This document shows, piece after piece, positions 19,001 through 26,581 of a DNA stretch of 64,000 bases. The position numbers and the translations under genes were made by a program. Every line of letters begins with the position of its first letter. Positions within the stretch are counted from its first letter, which is position 1. The stretch comes from Archangiaceae bacterium (GTDB lineage Bacteria > Myxococcota > Myxococcia > Myxococcales > Myxococcaceae): assembly GCA_016714225.1 (NCBI GenBank), contig JADJNS010000001.1, positions 709,193 to 773,192 of the forward strand, written 5' to 3'. The notes beneath the pieces are model-generated. The model made no database searches. It was not told the origin of the DNA and saw only the letters and a program-made list of their open reading frames with translations.

Positions 19001-21255
19001 ACCAGAAGCTGAGCCAGCCCGAGAAGGCGGTGCCCTGGTACGAGCATGCGCTGGCCACCCAGCCGGGCTCGCTCGACGCGGCGCTTCCGCTCGCCGACCT
19101 GCTGCAGCAGCTGGGGCGGTGGCCGCGCGCCGCCGAGGTGCTCAAGGCCGCCATCACGGTGCTGGAGCACGAGAAGCCGACCCGGCCCAAGGTGCTCATC
19201 GACCGGCTGTGCGAGCTGGCCCACGTGCACCGCGAGCTGCAGCAGCCGTCGCTGGCGGTGCACGCGTACGCCCGCGCGCTGCACCTCGACCCCACCGAGC
19301 CCAAGGCGCTGCGCGCGCAGATCGAGATGCTCGAGGGCGGCGGGCACATCGCCGAAGCCTCGGACAAGCTCGAGCTGTTTCTCGAGCACCACCTGGCCAG
19401 CGTGCCGCGCGCCGAGCGGGCCTCGCTGGCGCTGCACCTGGGCGAGATGTACTGGGTGCTCAAGCGCGAGAAAGACGCGCTGGCCGCGGCCGAGCGCGCG
19501 CTCGACGTCGAGCCGCTCAACGTGGCCGCGCTCTCGCTGGCGGTGAAGGCCGCCGACAAGCTCGAGGCGCACGACCGCGCGGTCGACCTGCGGCAGCGGC
19601 TGGCCGACTGCTCGGCGCCCGAGGCGCGCTTCACCCTGCTGGTCGAGCTGGCCGCGCTGGCGCACCAGAAGCTCAACGTGCCGACCCGCGCCATCGACGC
19701 GCTGCTGGTGGCGCAGCAGCTGCAGCCGCAGTCGCGCGCGGTGCTGCAGCAGCTGGCGGCGGCGTACCGGGTGGTGGGGCACAACCGCAAGGCGGCCGAG
19801 GCGGTGCAGGCGCTGCTGCAGCACCCCGAGAGCTCGGCCGCCGACCGCCGCAAAGACACGCTGGTGCTCGCCGACCTGTACGGTCGCGCGATGAGCGAGG
19901 TCGATCGCGCCGTCGACGTGCTCGAGCAGGCGCTCGACCAGGCCCCCGCCTTCGTCGAGGCGTTTCAAGCGCTCGAGGCGCTGCTCACCCGCACCCGCGA
20001 GTGGAAGAAGCTCGACGCGGTGTACGCGCGCATGGCGCAGCGGCTGGGAGACCACGCCGACCAGGCGCCGGCGCGCGCGGCGCTGTGGCGCGGCATCGGC
20101 GAGCTGCGGCTCAAGCAGTTCAAAGACCGCGGGGGCGCGCTCGAGGCGTTCGAGGCGGCGGTGCGGCTGCAGCCCGACAGCCCGGCGATTCTCGAGGCGT
20201 ACGCAGGGCTGGCCATCGAGTTTCCCGCCAAGGTGAACGACGCGCTGAAGGCGTACCTGCGGGCGCTGCCCAAGAGCACGGACCCCCAGCGGGCGTGCGC
20301 GGCGTTCGCGCGGGTGGCCGAGAAGCGGGGCGACCTCGACACCGCCAGCATCGCCACGCGCGCGGCAGCGATGCTGAGCGGGGGCACCCAGGCGGGCCTC
20401 AAGGTGCCGAGGCTCAAGGCGGCGGTGAGCGAGCAGGCGTGGCGCGAGCTGTTGCTGCACCCCGGCGTGCGCGGGCCGCTGGGAGAGCTCTTGGCGCTGG
20501 TGTGGAGCCAGGCCGGCGGGCGCTACGCGCGCAGCCTGTCGGACCACAAGCTGCACGCCAAGAAGCACGCGGTCGACCCGCGCACGGCGACGCACGACGC
20601 GCTGCAGCACCTGCAGGTGGTGGCGCGGGGCCTTTCGTTTCCCCCGCTCGACCTGCTCTCGCCGTACCTCGCGCCGCAGAGCTCGAGCCGCCGCGAAGCG
20701 CACCCCGACGACGCGGTGGGAGTGAAGGTGGTGCCGACCTGGCCGCCGTACGTGGTGGTCGGTGAGCGGCTCACCACAGAGAAGAGCCTTCCCGTGCTGT
20801 ACGCGCTGTTGGCGCGCGGGCTCACCCAGCTGCGGCCCGAGCTGATGATGGCGCAGCTGCTCGACGCCGAGGCGCTCGAGCTGGTGGTCGAGGCGGCGCT
20901 GTCGCTGGGTGACGGGCGCTACGTCTCGCCCATCGACGCCAAGGTGCTGAAGGCCGACAAGAAGCAGCTGGAGAAGGGCTTCTCGAGCGAGGGCCGCGCG
21001 GCGCTGGGCATCGTCACCGAGAAGGTGCTGGCCTCGCGGTTCCCGCAAGACCTCGCCGCGTTTCGCGAGGGCGCGCGGCTGACTCCCTTGCGGGTGGCGC
21101 TGCTCATCGCGGGCGACTTCGCTCCGGTGCGCGCGCTGATTGCCTCAGAGGGTGAGCACGCGGAGGCGGTGGTGCGCGAGCTGCTCACCTTCGCGCTGGG
21201 CGGCGAGCTGCACCAGCTGAGGGTCGAGACCGGCACGCAGGTCGGGGCGCGCTGA
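10018..21255 (+). CDS. Giant tetratricopeptide-repeat protein (3745 residues)
   Basis: One uninterrupted frame of 11.2 kb starting at a GTG. Almost the whole length is made of 34-residue-like TPR helices; recurrent patterns are A-x-x-x-W-x-x-L-L-x-x-x-P-x-D-x-x-A-L-x-x-L and L-Y-E-R-T-G-x-x, with Glu/Leu/Ala-rich helices such as LERWPELAEILGRRIAL. TPRs are protein-interaction scaffolds. A Pro/Thr-rich linker without repeats lies near residues 2325-2370 (KRAEPTTNPHERAV...), splitting the solenoid in two. The last 280 residues or so (from about 3465) look like a separate globular domain with motifs such as YVVVGERLTTEKSLPVLYALLARG. No signal peptide or membrane segment. Codon use matches its neighbours. 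Long antisense frames here are a GC-bias artefact. Function unknown; very long TPR proteins are known in myxobacteria. Confidence 0.88.
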   Translation: MALSEKLRACAERLAQRPGDPETVSVLEGLLEAPADRLEAARFLAPAYERAGNDEGLARVLSLVAAEAEAPVDRLRALEQLQQLHARREAWAALAEVTERLAGVLPDADRQREAWREAARVHLARLHDEESGLEAWLKVLVLAPDDTEARAAVRALTAADRAISGAAAALCAEIVARQKGHPEAQAVLDRLLPPTEALLSALKAFQASPEPAALLDELHHVALRADALEEVADAVEAQSELIEKPAQLAALLRFAARVREELAQPRQAITLWNDLLASVPRDPEALEHLARLLAGAGDLRHAAELSLRRAELISSGPARLERFVEAADFFVAANAHEAALSAFNEALRAAGPAVPSETIAHVQLQRGLLLERAGDPAAVNAFDEALQLPRFVESACQALERLLPKPLTRAAAARALEPVARDAAQGGDLDAARRLVAVLQVRAESAASTEQHVELLVELAALYQRLGEPRPALGALLRAFSLAPQEPRVVEPLERLAYALGANEELSGAYEEHLEKHPADAAVARKAARLHESLGNRDEAFAAWERAAAAAPRDLELLEAFAERCRGRGDLNRLGRVLRWQADAAVDPAQKAKVLRQLANLLEDSLADVTGAANAWEELLELQPHDAAVLETLQRLYQQTGQVPRLKAVVAKKLELERAAAGPKVAALALQLARLELDAPADEARALQLLREVLRLEPDNAQAVAALGRLASTPSEFQAEAAALAATALDTLGDYPVVVQILEAQLGTTHEPGARAAILHRISDLQAGPLEDADLAFLAIARALREVPHDASILSRCIALAESTGAQDELDALLGELASSQPASPARAALFRALARRSSGEVAIAAWSEVLTQLPGDDEARAQLAALFEAAARLADLAVLQRQQLERATPEERPAALLLLAAAQERAGELDEAAATLLQLFALEPGPKALTPLDRVLGLLGRHSERAEVLRRLADQSTDEAQRSSRLLAEARALLAARELPRAVNVLGEMLQRVPDEPRAVAELVALVSENEVQGRVTELLQPVFKGPGLERQRAAVLEALVVVGDGRELRHELAGLHESLGDFTQAYAGRLRLVRERPDEAEPREALERLARAAHLEEELVEAYDELLEGRVEPRAALEMRQTIARLYTEVLQRPELAVRAWEKVARLDRDALLPVLELEKLHRAHQDWVRLAGVLQRKAHLQAEPTEQADTFRQLAALALGPLHDQGLAAEAYRALLERAPEDAEALRALGALLDGFGKHADAYAVLERQLAVASGADEKVALHLKLGQLAAGPVRTPAAAVEHFAAVLEASTEASDVEAAGGALETLLDREPGLGPRIAAALEPVYRRHQATAQLAHALELQPSTPARLEELADLREALKQLPQAFAAREQLYALKPEDARLRGELERVGAAVGQLETVASLFHARLEHRVEDAERLELWRRLGTVQRALGRPLAAAEAWEEVARATPQDAAPLEVLCELYRQQALWPRLPPLLRARAELATEVEEQFALLLELAVVAEEKLLDLGLAVDACRAAIERGGFEPAAVERLQRLFEQSGRFDELRASLLERGDSPAVQVRVALLEYRALKEDDAALRRLEPLGAAASDALVELMRGERPVAAGAARALEMRWKNDSAHREGLIEALEVQAKWAPQEQRTALLHRIAGLHSGDAPRAFEVLDRLLRDAPDDARAFEKLSRLALSEKFERGFAALLGEVVAQANGTTQRVMWPALAKLRQGLGDAEGALAAWVAYLELEPTNPSALVAASALFEATGQFGGLVELLERRLLLESGREGQVALLARIAEVQSDALADAATSYETWRRLLELDPANGAALEALDRLCVKLERWPELAEILGRRIALGGEGLTALKLRLARVRRAELASAAAAVPLLGEILQHEPAHEAALAELEKVVEEQPGWEPAEDLLLGAHRRSRDAARLVVLLDACAARGREAKRRRALWLELAELRLAANDAPLAFLAMAKAFRETPGDASLRVKLVELAAVADEHEALAALLDEVMGALEGEEAAEAHLVLAELCLGPVAEPERAVVLFRRAIELRVGEGKGRVLRSLVGLDAALTRLERWEELLAVLEQRSAATPSDVELYERIGAVAAERLSRDERAIEAWRAVLKLSPRHLGAARALEALYERTGQRSHLLETLTLLESLTQGVQRAQVRMKLARLCAKDDYERTLVLCRRVLEEDPLHVDAFDLLSERLEAGGRWAELEALLEARLQVTLASQEAAELGFRLGELIFRRREDPVKAARHYRGVLERVPRHLGALESLEELYEGTGEKRELAQVLEHLALVRDDVEQRRAHHLRRAEVLAELHEREAAVESIRAALMASLPLPKRAEPTTNPHERAVLQPSNRWQKATEPGAKTEPMVPLIGGPPSEPDLHRLRRLSLKLEAWPEAARTLALLADAQLGLGRPDEAVSTLFELADVDEKRDELNGASAALERVLTLEAKNRTAYDRARGIYARLEQHREWATLTARYLPHLGGAELLAALDALAKTHAEALEDPSGAFGFARRAVSLDPGSDARRATAEALAAKLKQRPALAETYRETLAALAFCAAWPKLALALARLEDEGLGEVDRAEASLKSLLAHDPENAAALSALVAMFERRKLYPRLAGALELELEAQSDPAARVARLLRLATLHEQKLEDPAGAANALRRVLDVAPSVEHARLLVALHQRHQQWPEVLNALLRVRALVPAGAARATVQLEVAALHEQQLQDAEAAVEAYLHALELDPDSSPAFRALERLYLSQGRPAELLRAYEHRLGRTGSSEEKVELEYKSADLWERRGNPLAADKCLDAVVALAPAEQKALEGLARLRRAGARWRPLAEALQKHAAVAEKPLQRAQLLTELGEVQLENLKEPAAAVTAWSKALEQVPEHRPALRLLAALHEREQRWSEAAQLIGREAKLEKSAVARAELEYHRGTLYEEQLRDASSAKAAYGAALESQPVHLPSLRRLRALFFKAGEWVAYEENLAHEAKRAPDGPDRYLAALELARHHQKLSQPEKAVPWYEHALATQPGSLDAALPLADLLQQLGRWPRAAEVLKAAITVLEHEKPTRPKVLIDRLCELAHVHRELQQPSLAVHAYARALHLDPTEPKALRAQIEMLEGGGHIAEASDKLELFLEHHLASVPRAERASLALHLGEMYWVLKREKDALAAAERALDVEPLNVAALSLAVKAADKLEAHDRAVDLRQRLADCSAPEARFTLLVELAALAHQKLNVPTRAIDALLVAQQLQPQSRAVLQQLAAAYRVVGHNRKAAEAVQALLQHPESSAADRRKDTLVLADLYGRAMSEVDRAVDVLEQALDQAPAFVEAFQALEALLTRTREWKKLDAVYARMAQRLGDHADQAPARAALWRGIGELRLKQFKDRGGALEAFEAAVRLQPDSPAILEAYAGLAIEFPAKVNDALKAYLRALPKSTDPQRACAAFARVAEKRGDLDTASIATRAAAMLSGGTQAGLKVPRLKAAVSEQAWRELLLHPGVRGPLGELLALVWSQAGGRYARSLSDHKLHAKKHAVDPRTATHDALQHLQVVARGLSFPPLDLLSPYLAPQSSSRREAHPDDAVGVKVVPTWPPYVVVGERLTTEKSLPVLYALLARGLTQLRPELMMAQLLDAEALELVVEAALSLGDGRYVSPIDAKVLKADKKQLEKGFSSEGRAALGIVTEKVLASRFPQDLAAFREGARLTPLRVALLIAGDFAPVRALIASEGEHAEAVVRELLTFALGGELHQLRVETGTQVGAR

Positions 21256-21395
21256 GCGGCGGCGGTGTTACCGTTTGGTGCTGCGTCTTCGGGTGTTGAC
21301 CCCGTTCGCGCGTGCGCGGCATCGTGCGCGCGGTGACTTCGCGGTTCGTTTCGAGCGCCCTCCCTCAGCGCAGCAGAGCTCAGCGCGCGGTATCG

Positions 21396-22139
21396 ATGCG
21401 CTTCACGTGGGCTTGGTGCTTGCTGGCCGCGACCGCCTGTTACCGCTACGTGCCGCCGACGATTCCGCTCGCGGCGGGCAGCGGCGGCAAGCCCATCGTC
21501 TTCGGGGTTCTCGACTCGCGGCCCACGGTGCTGTCGAAGGAGATTTCGCCCAGCCGCACCGGAACCGACTTTTCGATGGTCGGTATACCGGAGCAGAAGC
21601 ACGACTTCGGCGACAACGTGCCGGTCGCGAGCGGGCTCGGCAGTCACTTCCGGTATCTCTACTTCAACAGCAGCGGGGTGCCGTACGGCGACATTCGCCC
21701 GGTCACGCTCGAGCCGTCTGCCGACCTCGCGCACGGGCTCGCCGCCACTGCTCCGCGGCCGGGCGAGAAGGCCGGGCTGCTGTTCGTCATCAACGAGTGG
21801 TTCCGAGACGGGTACAACGAGTGCGTCTACCCGAAGAAGCTGACGGTGCACGTGGTGGGCCCGGGCGGCGTCTCGCTCGCCTCGGCGACCGCCTCGGACG
21901 GGCGCTGCGAGTACACCGGCGAACCGACCCTCAGCGAGAAGATGGATCAGCTCTTCTCCCGGCTGCTGAACGCGCCGGCGGTGTCGGCCGCGCTCAAGGG
22001 CGGCGCGAGCGTGCCGGGTGCGACCGCTCCGGCGCCTGCACCTGCGCCAGCGGCCGCGAAGTGCACCGACGCGCAGATTCAAAAGATGAAGAGCTACGGC
22101 GTCTCTGATGCCGACATCGGCCGCACCTGCGGTCTGTAG
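21396..22139 (+). CDS. Lipoprotein of unknown function
   Basis: 247 residues from the ATG at 21396, chosen because it places a lipoprotein signal (FTWAWCLLAATAC, Cys15) at the N-terminus; an upstream start at 21312 would bury it. The mature part is soluble-looking, with FGVLDSRPTV, GLLFVINEWFRDGYNEC and a C-terminal AP-rich hinge (about residues 205-218) followed by a short domain ending in DIGRTCGL. The pattern of a curli/outer-membrane assembly-like lipoprotein can be imagined, but no family is recognised. It is 21 bp upstream of the next gene on the same strand, so probably co-transcribed. Confidence 0.72.
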   Translation: MRFTWAWCLLAATACYRYVPPTIPLAAGSGGKPIVFGVLDSRPTVLSKEISPSRTGTDFSMVGIPEQKHDFGDNVPVASGLGSHFRYLYFNSSGVPYGDIRPVTLEPSADLAHGLAATAPRPGEKAGLLFVINEWFRDGYNECVYPKKLTVHVVGPGGVSLASATASDGRCEYTGEPTLSEKMDQLFSRLLNAPAVSAALKGGASVPGATAPAPAPAPAAAKCTDAQIQKMKSYGVSDADIGRTCGL

Positions 22140-22160
22140 ACCACCTGAGGAGAGGCGTTC

Positions 22161-23219
22161 ATGAATCGTTCGTCGAGGTGTCTCGCCGTTGGAGCGACGC
22201 TGCTGCTCGCGCAGGTCGCGTACGCGAACTGCACGAAAGACACCGACTGCAAGGGCGACCGCATCTGCGTGCAGGGGGCCTGTACTGCTCCGGCTCCCAG
22301 CGCTGCGCCGGCCGCCGCGCCGACACCGGCTCCCAGCGCTGCGCCGGCTCCGAGTGCTGCGCCGCAGGCGCCCGTCGCGCTCAGCGAGTCGATGATTGTC
22401 GAAATCTACGCGAAGGGCGACGTCACCTCGGCCCTCAAGGAAGCGACCCTGGCGGGTCTCACCGACCTGGCGAACCGGCTGACCGCGGCATCGCAGGCCT
22501 ACGGCGCGGCCTACCGCGCCCAGCAGGCCGGTCGCGTCGAAGAGGCCATCGCGCAGTACGAGGCGACGGCGCGCGCCGACAAGAGCATCACCACCCGCGA
22601 GACCGCGTACGGCGCTGCCGCGCGCAACGCGCTGGCCTCGCTCTACCCGCTGCGCGCTCCCGGAGCGGTGCCTGCGCCGGCCCCGGTGCCCGAGGCGGCG
22701 GCGCCCGGGCAGGACGCGACGGCCCGCCAGGTGACGTTCTCGGGGCGTGAGCTGCAGTACACCGTCGACGGCCAGAGCTGCACCGCGCCGTGCTCGCTGA
22801 CGCTGACCGGCCGCGACAAGACGCTGCAGGTCGAGGGCTACGGCACCTACCGGCTGCCGCTGACCAACGACGTGACGGTGGTCGAGGCGAAGCGCGGCTC
22901 ACCCCTGACGGCCATCGTCGCGGGGGTGCTGCTGGGGGCGTCTCCGCTGTTCTTCTGGCTGGCTGGGAACACCGCGCCCGAGTGCTCCAGCTCGGGCCTC
23001 TCGTGCAACGACACCAAGCGGACCATCAACTTCGTCGCAGCGACGTTCATCTTCGTCGCCGCGCTGATCGCGCTACCCGTCGGCATCGTCAGCGCGGTGC
23101 GGACGAAGATTTACGTCAACGGCGAAGACGCGTACGTGGCCTCGAGCAGCGTTCGCTTCACCCCGGTCATCGCGCTCACCGACAAGGGCGGCCTGCTCGG
23201 CGCGCAGCTGTCGTTCTGA
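22161..23219 (+). CDS. Exported membrane protein with Cys-rich N-terminus and PEGA-like segment
   Basis: 352 residues. A strong ribosome-binding site (GAGGAGAGG, 22147-22155) fixes the ATG. A signal peptide (about residues 1-23) is followed by a small Cys module (CTKDTDCKGDRICVQGAC), an Ala-Pro-Ser-rich linker (about 44-72), a helical region with a TPR-like AYRAQQAGRVEEAIAQYEA, then a PEGA-like beta segment (YTVDGQSCTAPCSLTLTGRDK). Two hydrophobic stretches near residues 247-270 and 288-313 are likely membrane spans, unusual so far from the N-terminus of an exported protein. The C-terminus may face the periplasm. Follows the 21396 lipoprotein gene. Function unknown. Confidence 0.75.
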   Translation: MNRSSRCLAVGATLLLAQVAYANCTKDTDCKGDRICVQGACTAPAPSAAPAAAPTPAPSAAPAPSAAPQAPVALSESMIVEIYAKGDVTSALKEATLAGLTDLANRLTAASQAYGAAYRAQQAGRVEEAIAQYEATARADKSITTRETAYGAAARNALASLYPLRAPGAVPAPAPVPEAAAPGQDATARQVTFSGRELQYTVDGQSCTAPCSLTLTGRDKTLQVEGYGTYRLPLTNDVTVVEAKRGSPLTAIVAGVLLGASPLFFWLAGNTAPECSSSGLSCNDTKRTINFVAATFIFVAALIALPVGIVSAVRTKIYVNGEDAYVASSSVRFTPVIALTDKGGLLGAQLSF

Positions 23220-23460
23220 GCGTCACCGCTGGCGCGGGTCTGCGCAAACCTGCGGAAGAGCCCGAGCTGGGGTGCCTCCATCTCCCCCCTTCATAACCGC
23301 CTGAACACCCGCTCGCTGGGAACAGCCGTTCCCACTTCGGAGCCGCCATGTCGCAGGGGGCCCCTGCGCTTCGAGCGCTGCAAGGGCGCGTAGGCGCTGC
23401 GCTTCGAGGTGGGCACCAGAGCTGCACTTGGAGCGCAACGGCTCGGATACGGAGGCCCTC

Positions 23461-24270
23461 GTGGCGAAAGACTTCATCATCAGCTCGTTGTGCATGGTTC
23501 CCGAGGGTGAGCTCGAGGTCGAGAACGACCTCCAGTCGGCGCGCGAAATCACCGCCGTCGGCGAGGCCCTGGTGGCTGATCACCGCCGCGCCGGGGTCAT
23601 CGACCTCTCCCGGTTCCTGGTGGCGCTGCACCGCACCCTGTTCCTCGGCGAGCTCACTCCCATCGGCCGCGGCATCGTGCTGGCGCGCACGCTGGAAGAG
23701 ATGGAGGGCGGCGATTGGATAACCGTCGCCGCCGAGCTGGCGCACGGGCTCAACAACGCGCAGCTCGAGGGCATCGGCTCGGCGGGCCTGCTGGCGCTGA
23801 AGCGCGCCCTCAAGTCGGGCTGCCCCGAGCGCTGCGAGCGCGGGCTCGAGCGGGTGCGCGAGATTCTGGCGCGCCGCGCGCCGGTCGAGGTGAGCGCGGC
23901 GGGCGGCCTGTGGGTGGTGGTCGAAGGCTGGGGCGTCACCGACGCCGAGGCCCGCGGCCTGGTTCAGAAGGCGCTCCCCGAGCTGCGCGGCAAGCTGGGC
24001 GGCAGCGTGGTCATCGCGGTCTCGCGCGAAGAAGCGAGCACCTCGCGCGGGGTGCTCATCGAGCACTATCGGCGCTGTGGCGAGGTGCTGTCGCGCACCG
24101 GCCTCGAGATGCTCGAGCGCGCGGCGCGCTTCGGGCGGGTGCAGCTGCTGCCGCAGGAGCAGCTGCTGCCCGCGCGTGCGCTCACCTTCTCCGAGCGCAC
24201 GCTGGCGGTGCTGTCGCGCATCAATGCCGTGCTCAGGCCGGTCACCGAGCGCATCTTCGAACCGGCGTAG
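23461..24270 (+). CDS. Hypothetical protein, 269 residues
   Basis: Not recognised. The GTG at 23461 is preferred over a TTG at 23428 because GGAGG lies at 23451-23455, five bases before it. No signal peptide or membrane span. The sequence is mainly helical with a central VVVEGWGVTDAEARGLVQKALPEL segment and a basic, helix-rich C-terminus (FSERTLAVLSRINAVLRPVTERIF). It converges on the cytochrome gene with only 3 bp between the stops. The 241 bp before it contain nothing more than a short dyad (GGGAAC, 4-nt spacer, GTTCCC at 23318-23333) that could be an operator. Confidence 0.7.
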   Translation: MAKDFIISSLCMVPEGELEVENDLQSAREITAVGEALVADHRRAGVIDLSRFLVALHRTLFLGELTPIGRGIVLARTLEEMEGGDWITVAAELAHGLNNAQLEGIGSAGLLALKRALKSGCPERCERGLERVREILARRAPVEVSAAGGLWVVVEGWGVTDAEARGLVQKALPELRGKLGGSVVIAVSREEASTSRGVLIEHYRRCGEVLSRTGLEMLERAARFGRVQLLPQEQLLPARALTFSERTLAVLSRINAVLRPVTERIFEPA

Positions 24271-24273
24271 AAA

Positions 24274-26064
24274 TCAGAGCGTCTTCAGATACGCGATGAG
24301 GCTGCTCAGCTCGTCGGCGGTGAGCTGGCTGACGTTGCCGTGGCGGTCTCCGCTCGCGGTCTGGAAGCGGGCCTCGAGCGTCGGCGCGGTGCCGTCGTGC
24401 AGGTAGGGCGCGCTGCGGCCCAGGCCCAGCAGCGAGGGTACGTTGTAGCTGCCCCCGGTGCCCACGTCGGCTTCGCTCACGTCGGCCAGCGCGGCGCCCC
24501 GGTGGCACGCGTCGCAGCCGGCCTTCACGAACGTCGCCTGGCCCACCTTCTCTTGCGCGGTCATCGGCGCGCCCCGGCGCGGGTTCTCGGGCAGCGGCAG
24601 CGACTCGAGGTAACGCGAGAGCGCCTGCGTCTGACGCTCATCGAGCCCGTTGCCGCCCATCAGCGTCTTCACGGTGTGGTCGTAGAACGCGGGCAGCGTC
24701 GGCAGCTCACCCTGCCAGTGGTACGGGGCAGTCTCGGCGAGCCGGCGGCCCGCCAGCGACGGCGTCTGACGAATGCCTTGCGGCAGCCTCCAGGTGTGGC
24801 CATCTTCGCGGCCCTCGAGGTGGCACGAGCTGCAGGCCAGCGCGTTGCGGCTGAGCGAGAAGTTGTTGGCGTCATCGAAGAGCGCGCGGCCCAGCGCCAC
24901 TTCGGCGTCGACCACCTCGGGAGCAGGGTCGCTCTGCCCGTCGATGCTCCACGACGGCAGGTCGAAGCGGAACTGGAAGCCCACCCGGGTGAGGCGGTGG
25001 GTGAACTGGCTGTAGGTGAAGAGGTTGCCCAGGTCGCTGGTCACCGCGAGGCCGTCGGTGCCGGGGTCGATGGTGACCTGGTTTACCCACCCACCGCGCG
25101 GCTGCAGCGCGAGGGCCGCCGAGGCCAGGGGAACGAGGGTGAGCCTGCTTGCCTGCCGGTTGACGGTGACCGCGGTCTGCTCCTTGGCGCGGGTGCTGTC
25201 GGGCATCACCACCGCCGCCGAAGAGCCCGAGAGCGCCGAAGGCTGCAGCTGCGGCATGGCGAACAGGCTCTCTGGAGTCTCGGGGTCGGCGCAGAAGATG
25301 GAGTCGTGGACGATGCCCGCTGAATAGCCGACGCGGTTCTCACCGGCGTCGAGGGTCTCGACCTGCTCGAGCTGGGCGGCCTGGCCGAAGGCGTAGACGC
25401 CGAGGTCGGTCACCGCCAGGGTGCTGAGCCCGCGCGCATGGGCGGTGGTGGCGTTGAAGAAGCTGGAGTCGACCAGGTCGCTGCCGCCCACCACTGAACG
25501 GGTGGTGAGGTCGACGAGCACGGTCTTGCCTTCACGGAACAGGGTCAACAGCGCCCGGTGGTCGTCGACCAGCGCCACGTCGCGCGGCTCCTGGCCGACC
25601 GGCAGCTCCCACAGCGGCAGGCGCGTCTCGAGGTCGTACGCGGTGAGGGTGCCGTAGTCGGGGGCGGTGCGCGAAGTCGACGAGACCACGTAGAGCGTCT
25701 TGCCGTCGGCAGAGACCACGCTGCCCATCGGCTCGACGCCGGTCTCCAGCGTGGCTGCGACCTCCCACGTGTCGTGGTGCACCACGCTCACGCTGTGGCT
25801 GCCGCGGTTGGAGACGTAGAGCGTGTCGTCGGGGCCCACCGTCACCCGCGACGGCTGAACGCCCACCTTCACCGTGGCCACCTCGGCGAGCGACTGCCGG
25901 TCGAACACGCGCAGCGTGCCGTTGTCGGCGTCGACCGCGTAGACCCGCTGCTCGTCGCGCGACAGCGCCGCCGAGCCCGACGAGCGGCTCTGCACCCGGC
26001 CGACCTCGACCGTGCAGCTCCACAGCATGATGCAGACGAAGACCACCAGGCGAAGACCAGACAT
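24274..26064 (-). CDS. Lipoprotein fusing a YVTN-type beta-propeller to a di-haem cytochrome c peroxidase-like domain
   Basis: 596 residues. A lipoprotein signal (CIMLWSC) is followed by propeller repeats to about residue 380 (YAVDADNGTLRVFD, VTVGPDDTLYVSNRG, GKTLYVVSSTS). The C-terminal third carries two c-type haem sites, CSSCH at about 411 and CDACH at about 517, with the MauG/CcpA-like context ALGRALFDDANNFSLSRNALACSSCH and NVPSLLGLGRSAPYLHDG. This points to an electron-transfer or peroxide-reducing enzyme on the periplasmic side. It is the last gene of an operon: 16 bp after the anti-sigma candidate. The distal axial ligands were not assigned. Confidence 0.88.
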   Translation of the reverse strand: MSGLRLVVFVCIMLWSCTVEVGRVQSRSSGSAALSRDEQRVYAVDADNGTLRVFDRQSLAEVATVKVGVQPSRVTVGPDDTLYVSNRGSHSVSVVHHDTWEVAATLETGVEPMGSVVSADGKTLYVVSSTSRTAPDYGTLTAYDLETRLPLWELPVGQEPRDVALVDDHRALLTLFREGKTVLVDLTTRSVVGGSDLVDSSFFNATTAHARGLSTLAVTDLGVYAFGQAAQLEQVETLDAGENRVGYSAGIVHDSIFCADPETPESLFAMPQLQPSALSGSSAAVVMPDSTRAKEQTAVTVNRQASRLTLVPLASAALALQPRGGWVNQVTIDPGTDGLAVTSDLGNLFTYSQFTHRLTRVGFQFRFDLPSWSIDGQSDPAPEVVDAEVALGRALFDDANNFSLSRNALACSSCHLEGREDGHTWRLPQGIRQTPSLAGRRLAETAPYHWQGELPTLPAFYDHTVKTLMGGNGLDERQTQALSRYLESLPLPENPRRGAPMTAQEKVGQATFVKAGCDACHRGAALADVSEADVGTGGSYNVPSLLGLGRSAPYLHDGTAPTLEARFQTASGDRHGNVSQLTADELSSLIAYLKTL

Positions 26065-26080
26065 CGCGCGCTCCTTACCG

Positions 26081-26581
26081 TCAGGGTTCGCCGCAAGAGG
26101 TTCGCGAGCCGGGCAGACCTTTCGCGCGGGCGCGCAGCTCGTCTGCTTCGGGCGCCAGCGCGCCGTGGGGGAACGCGCGGGCGTAGGCCTCGAGCGCGCA
26201 GCGGGCGGCGGCGCCGTCTTTGGCCGCCACCGCGCGCACCGCCGGCTCGAGCGCGCGGGCCTCGTCGGCGATGGACGGGGGCGCGGGCGGCAGCGGGGCG
26301 GGCGCTTCGTGCTTCACCGCGGCCACCCGGTGCGCGGCGTGGCGGGCGGTGGCCTCGACCGGCACGGGAGCGGCCGACCGCACGCCGCGGTACAGCGACG
26401 CGAACGCGACCGGTGCCAGCACCAGCGACGCCGCCACCCAGACGTGCAGCCGGCGGCGCGGGCGGGGCTCGTTGCGCAGCCGGGCGGCGACCCGCGAGAC
26501 CGCGTGCTCGTTCAGCGCCTGCGCCGGGTCGTGCTCGCGCAGCAGGTCGGCAGCGCGCCGTCGAGAGCTCGTGTCAGTCAT
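26081..26581 (-). CDS. Single-pass membrane protein, probable anti-sigma factor
   Basis: 166 residues with a basic cytoplasmic N-terminus (about 1-43), one membrane span (VWVAASLVLAPVAFASLY, about 47-64) and a periplasmic Ala/Pro-rich tail with a TPR-like helix pair (ARCALEAYARAFPHGALAPEADELRARA). Its start overlaps the ECF sigma gene by 8 bp, the standard place for the cognate anti-sigma factor. The usual zinc-binding HxxxCxxC motif is absent, so the assignment rests on topology and position. It is followed by the propeller-cytochrome gene, perhaps the target of the regulator. Confidence 0.7.
   Translation of the reverse strand: MTDTSSRRRAADLLREHDPAQALNEHAVSRVAARLRNEPRPRRRLHVWVAASLVLAPVAFASLYRGVRSAAPVPVEATARHAAHRVAAVKHEAPAPLPPAPPSIADEARALEPAVRAVAAKDGAAARCALEAYARAFPHGALAPEADELRARAKGLPGSRTSCGEP

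Noticed and set aside
23318..23333. GGGAAC-4-GTTCCC dyad before the 23461 gene
   Set aside because: Short and far (about 130 bp) from the start; noted in the gene entry only.
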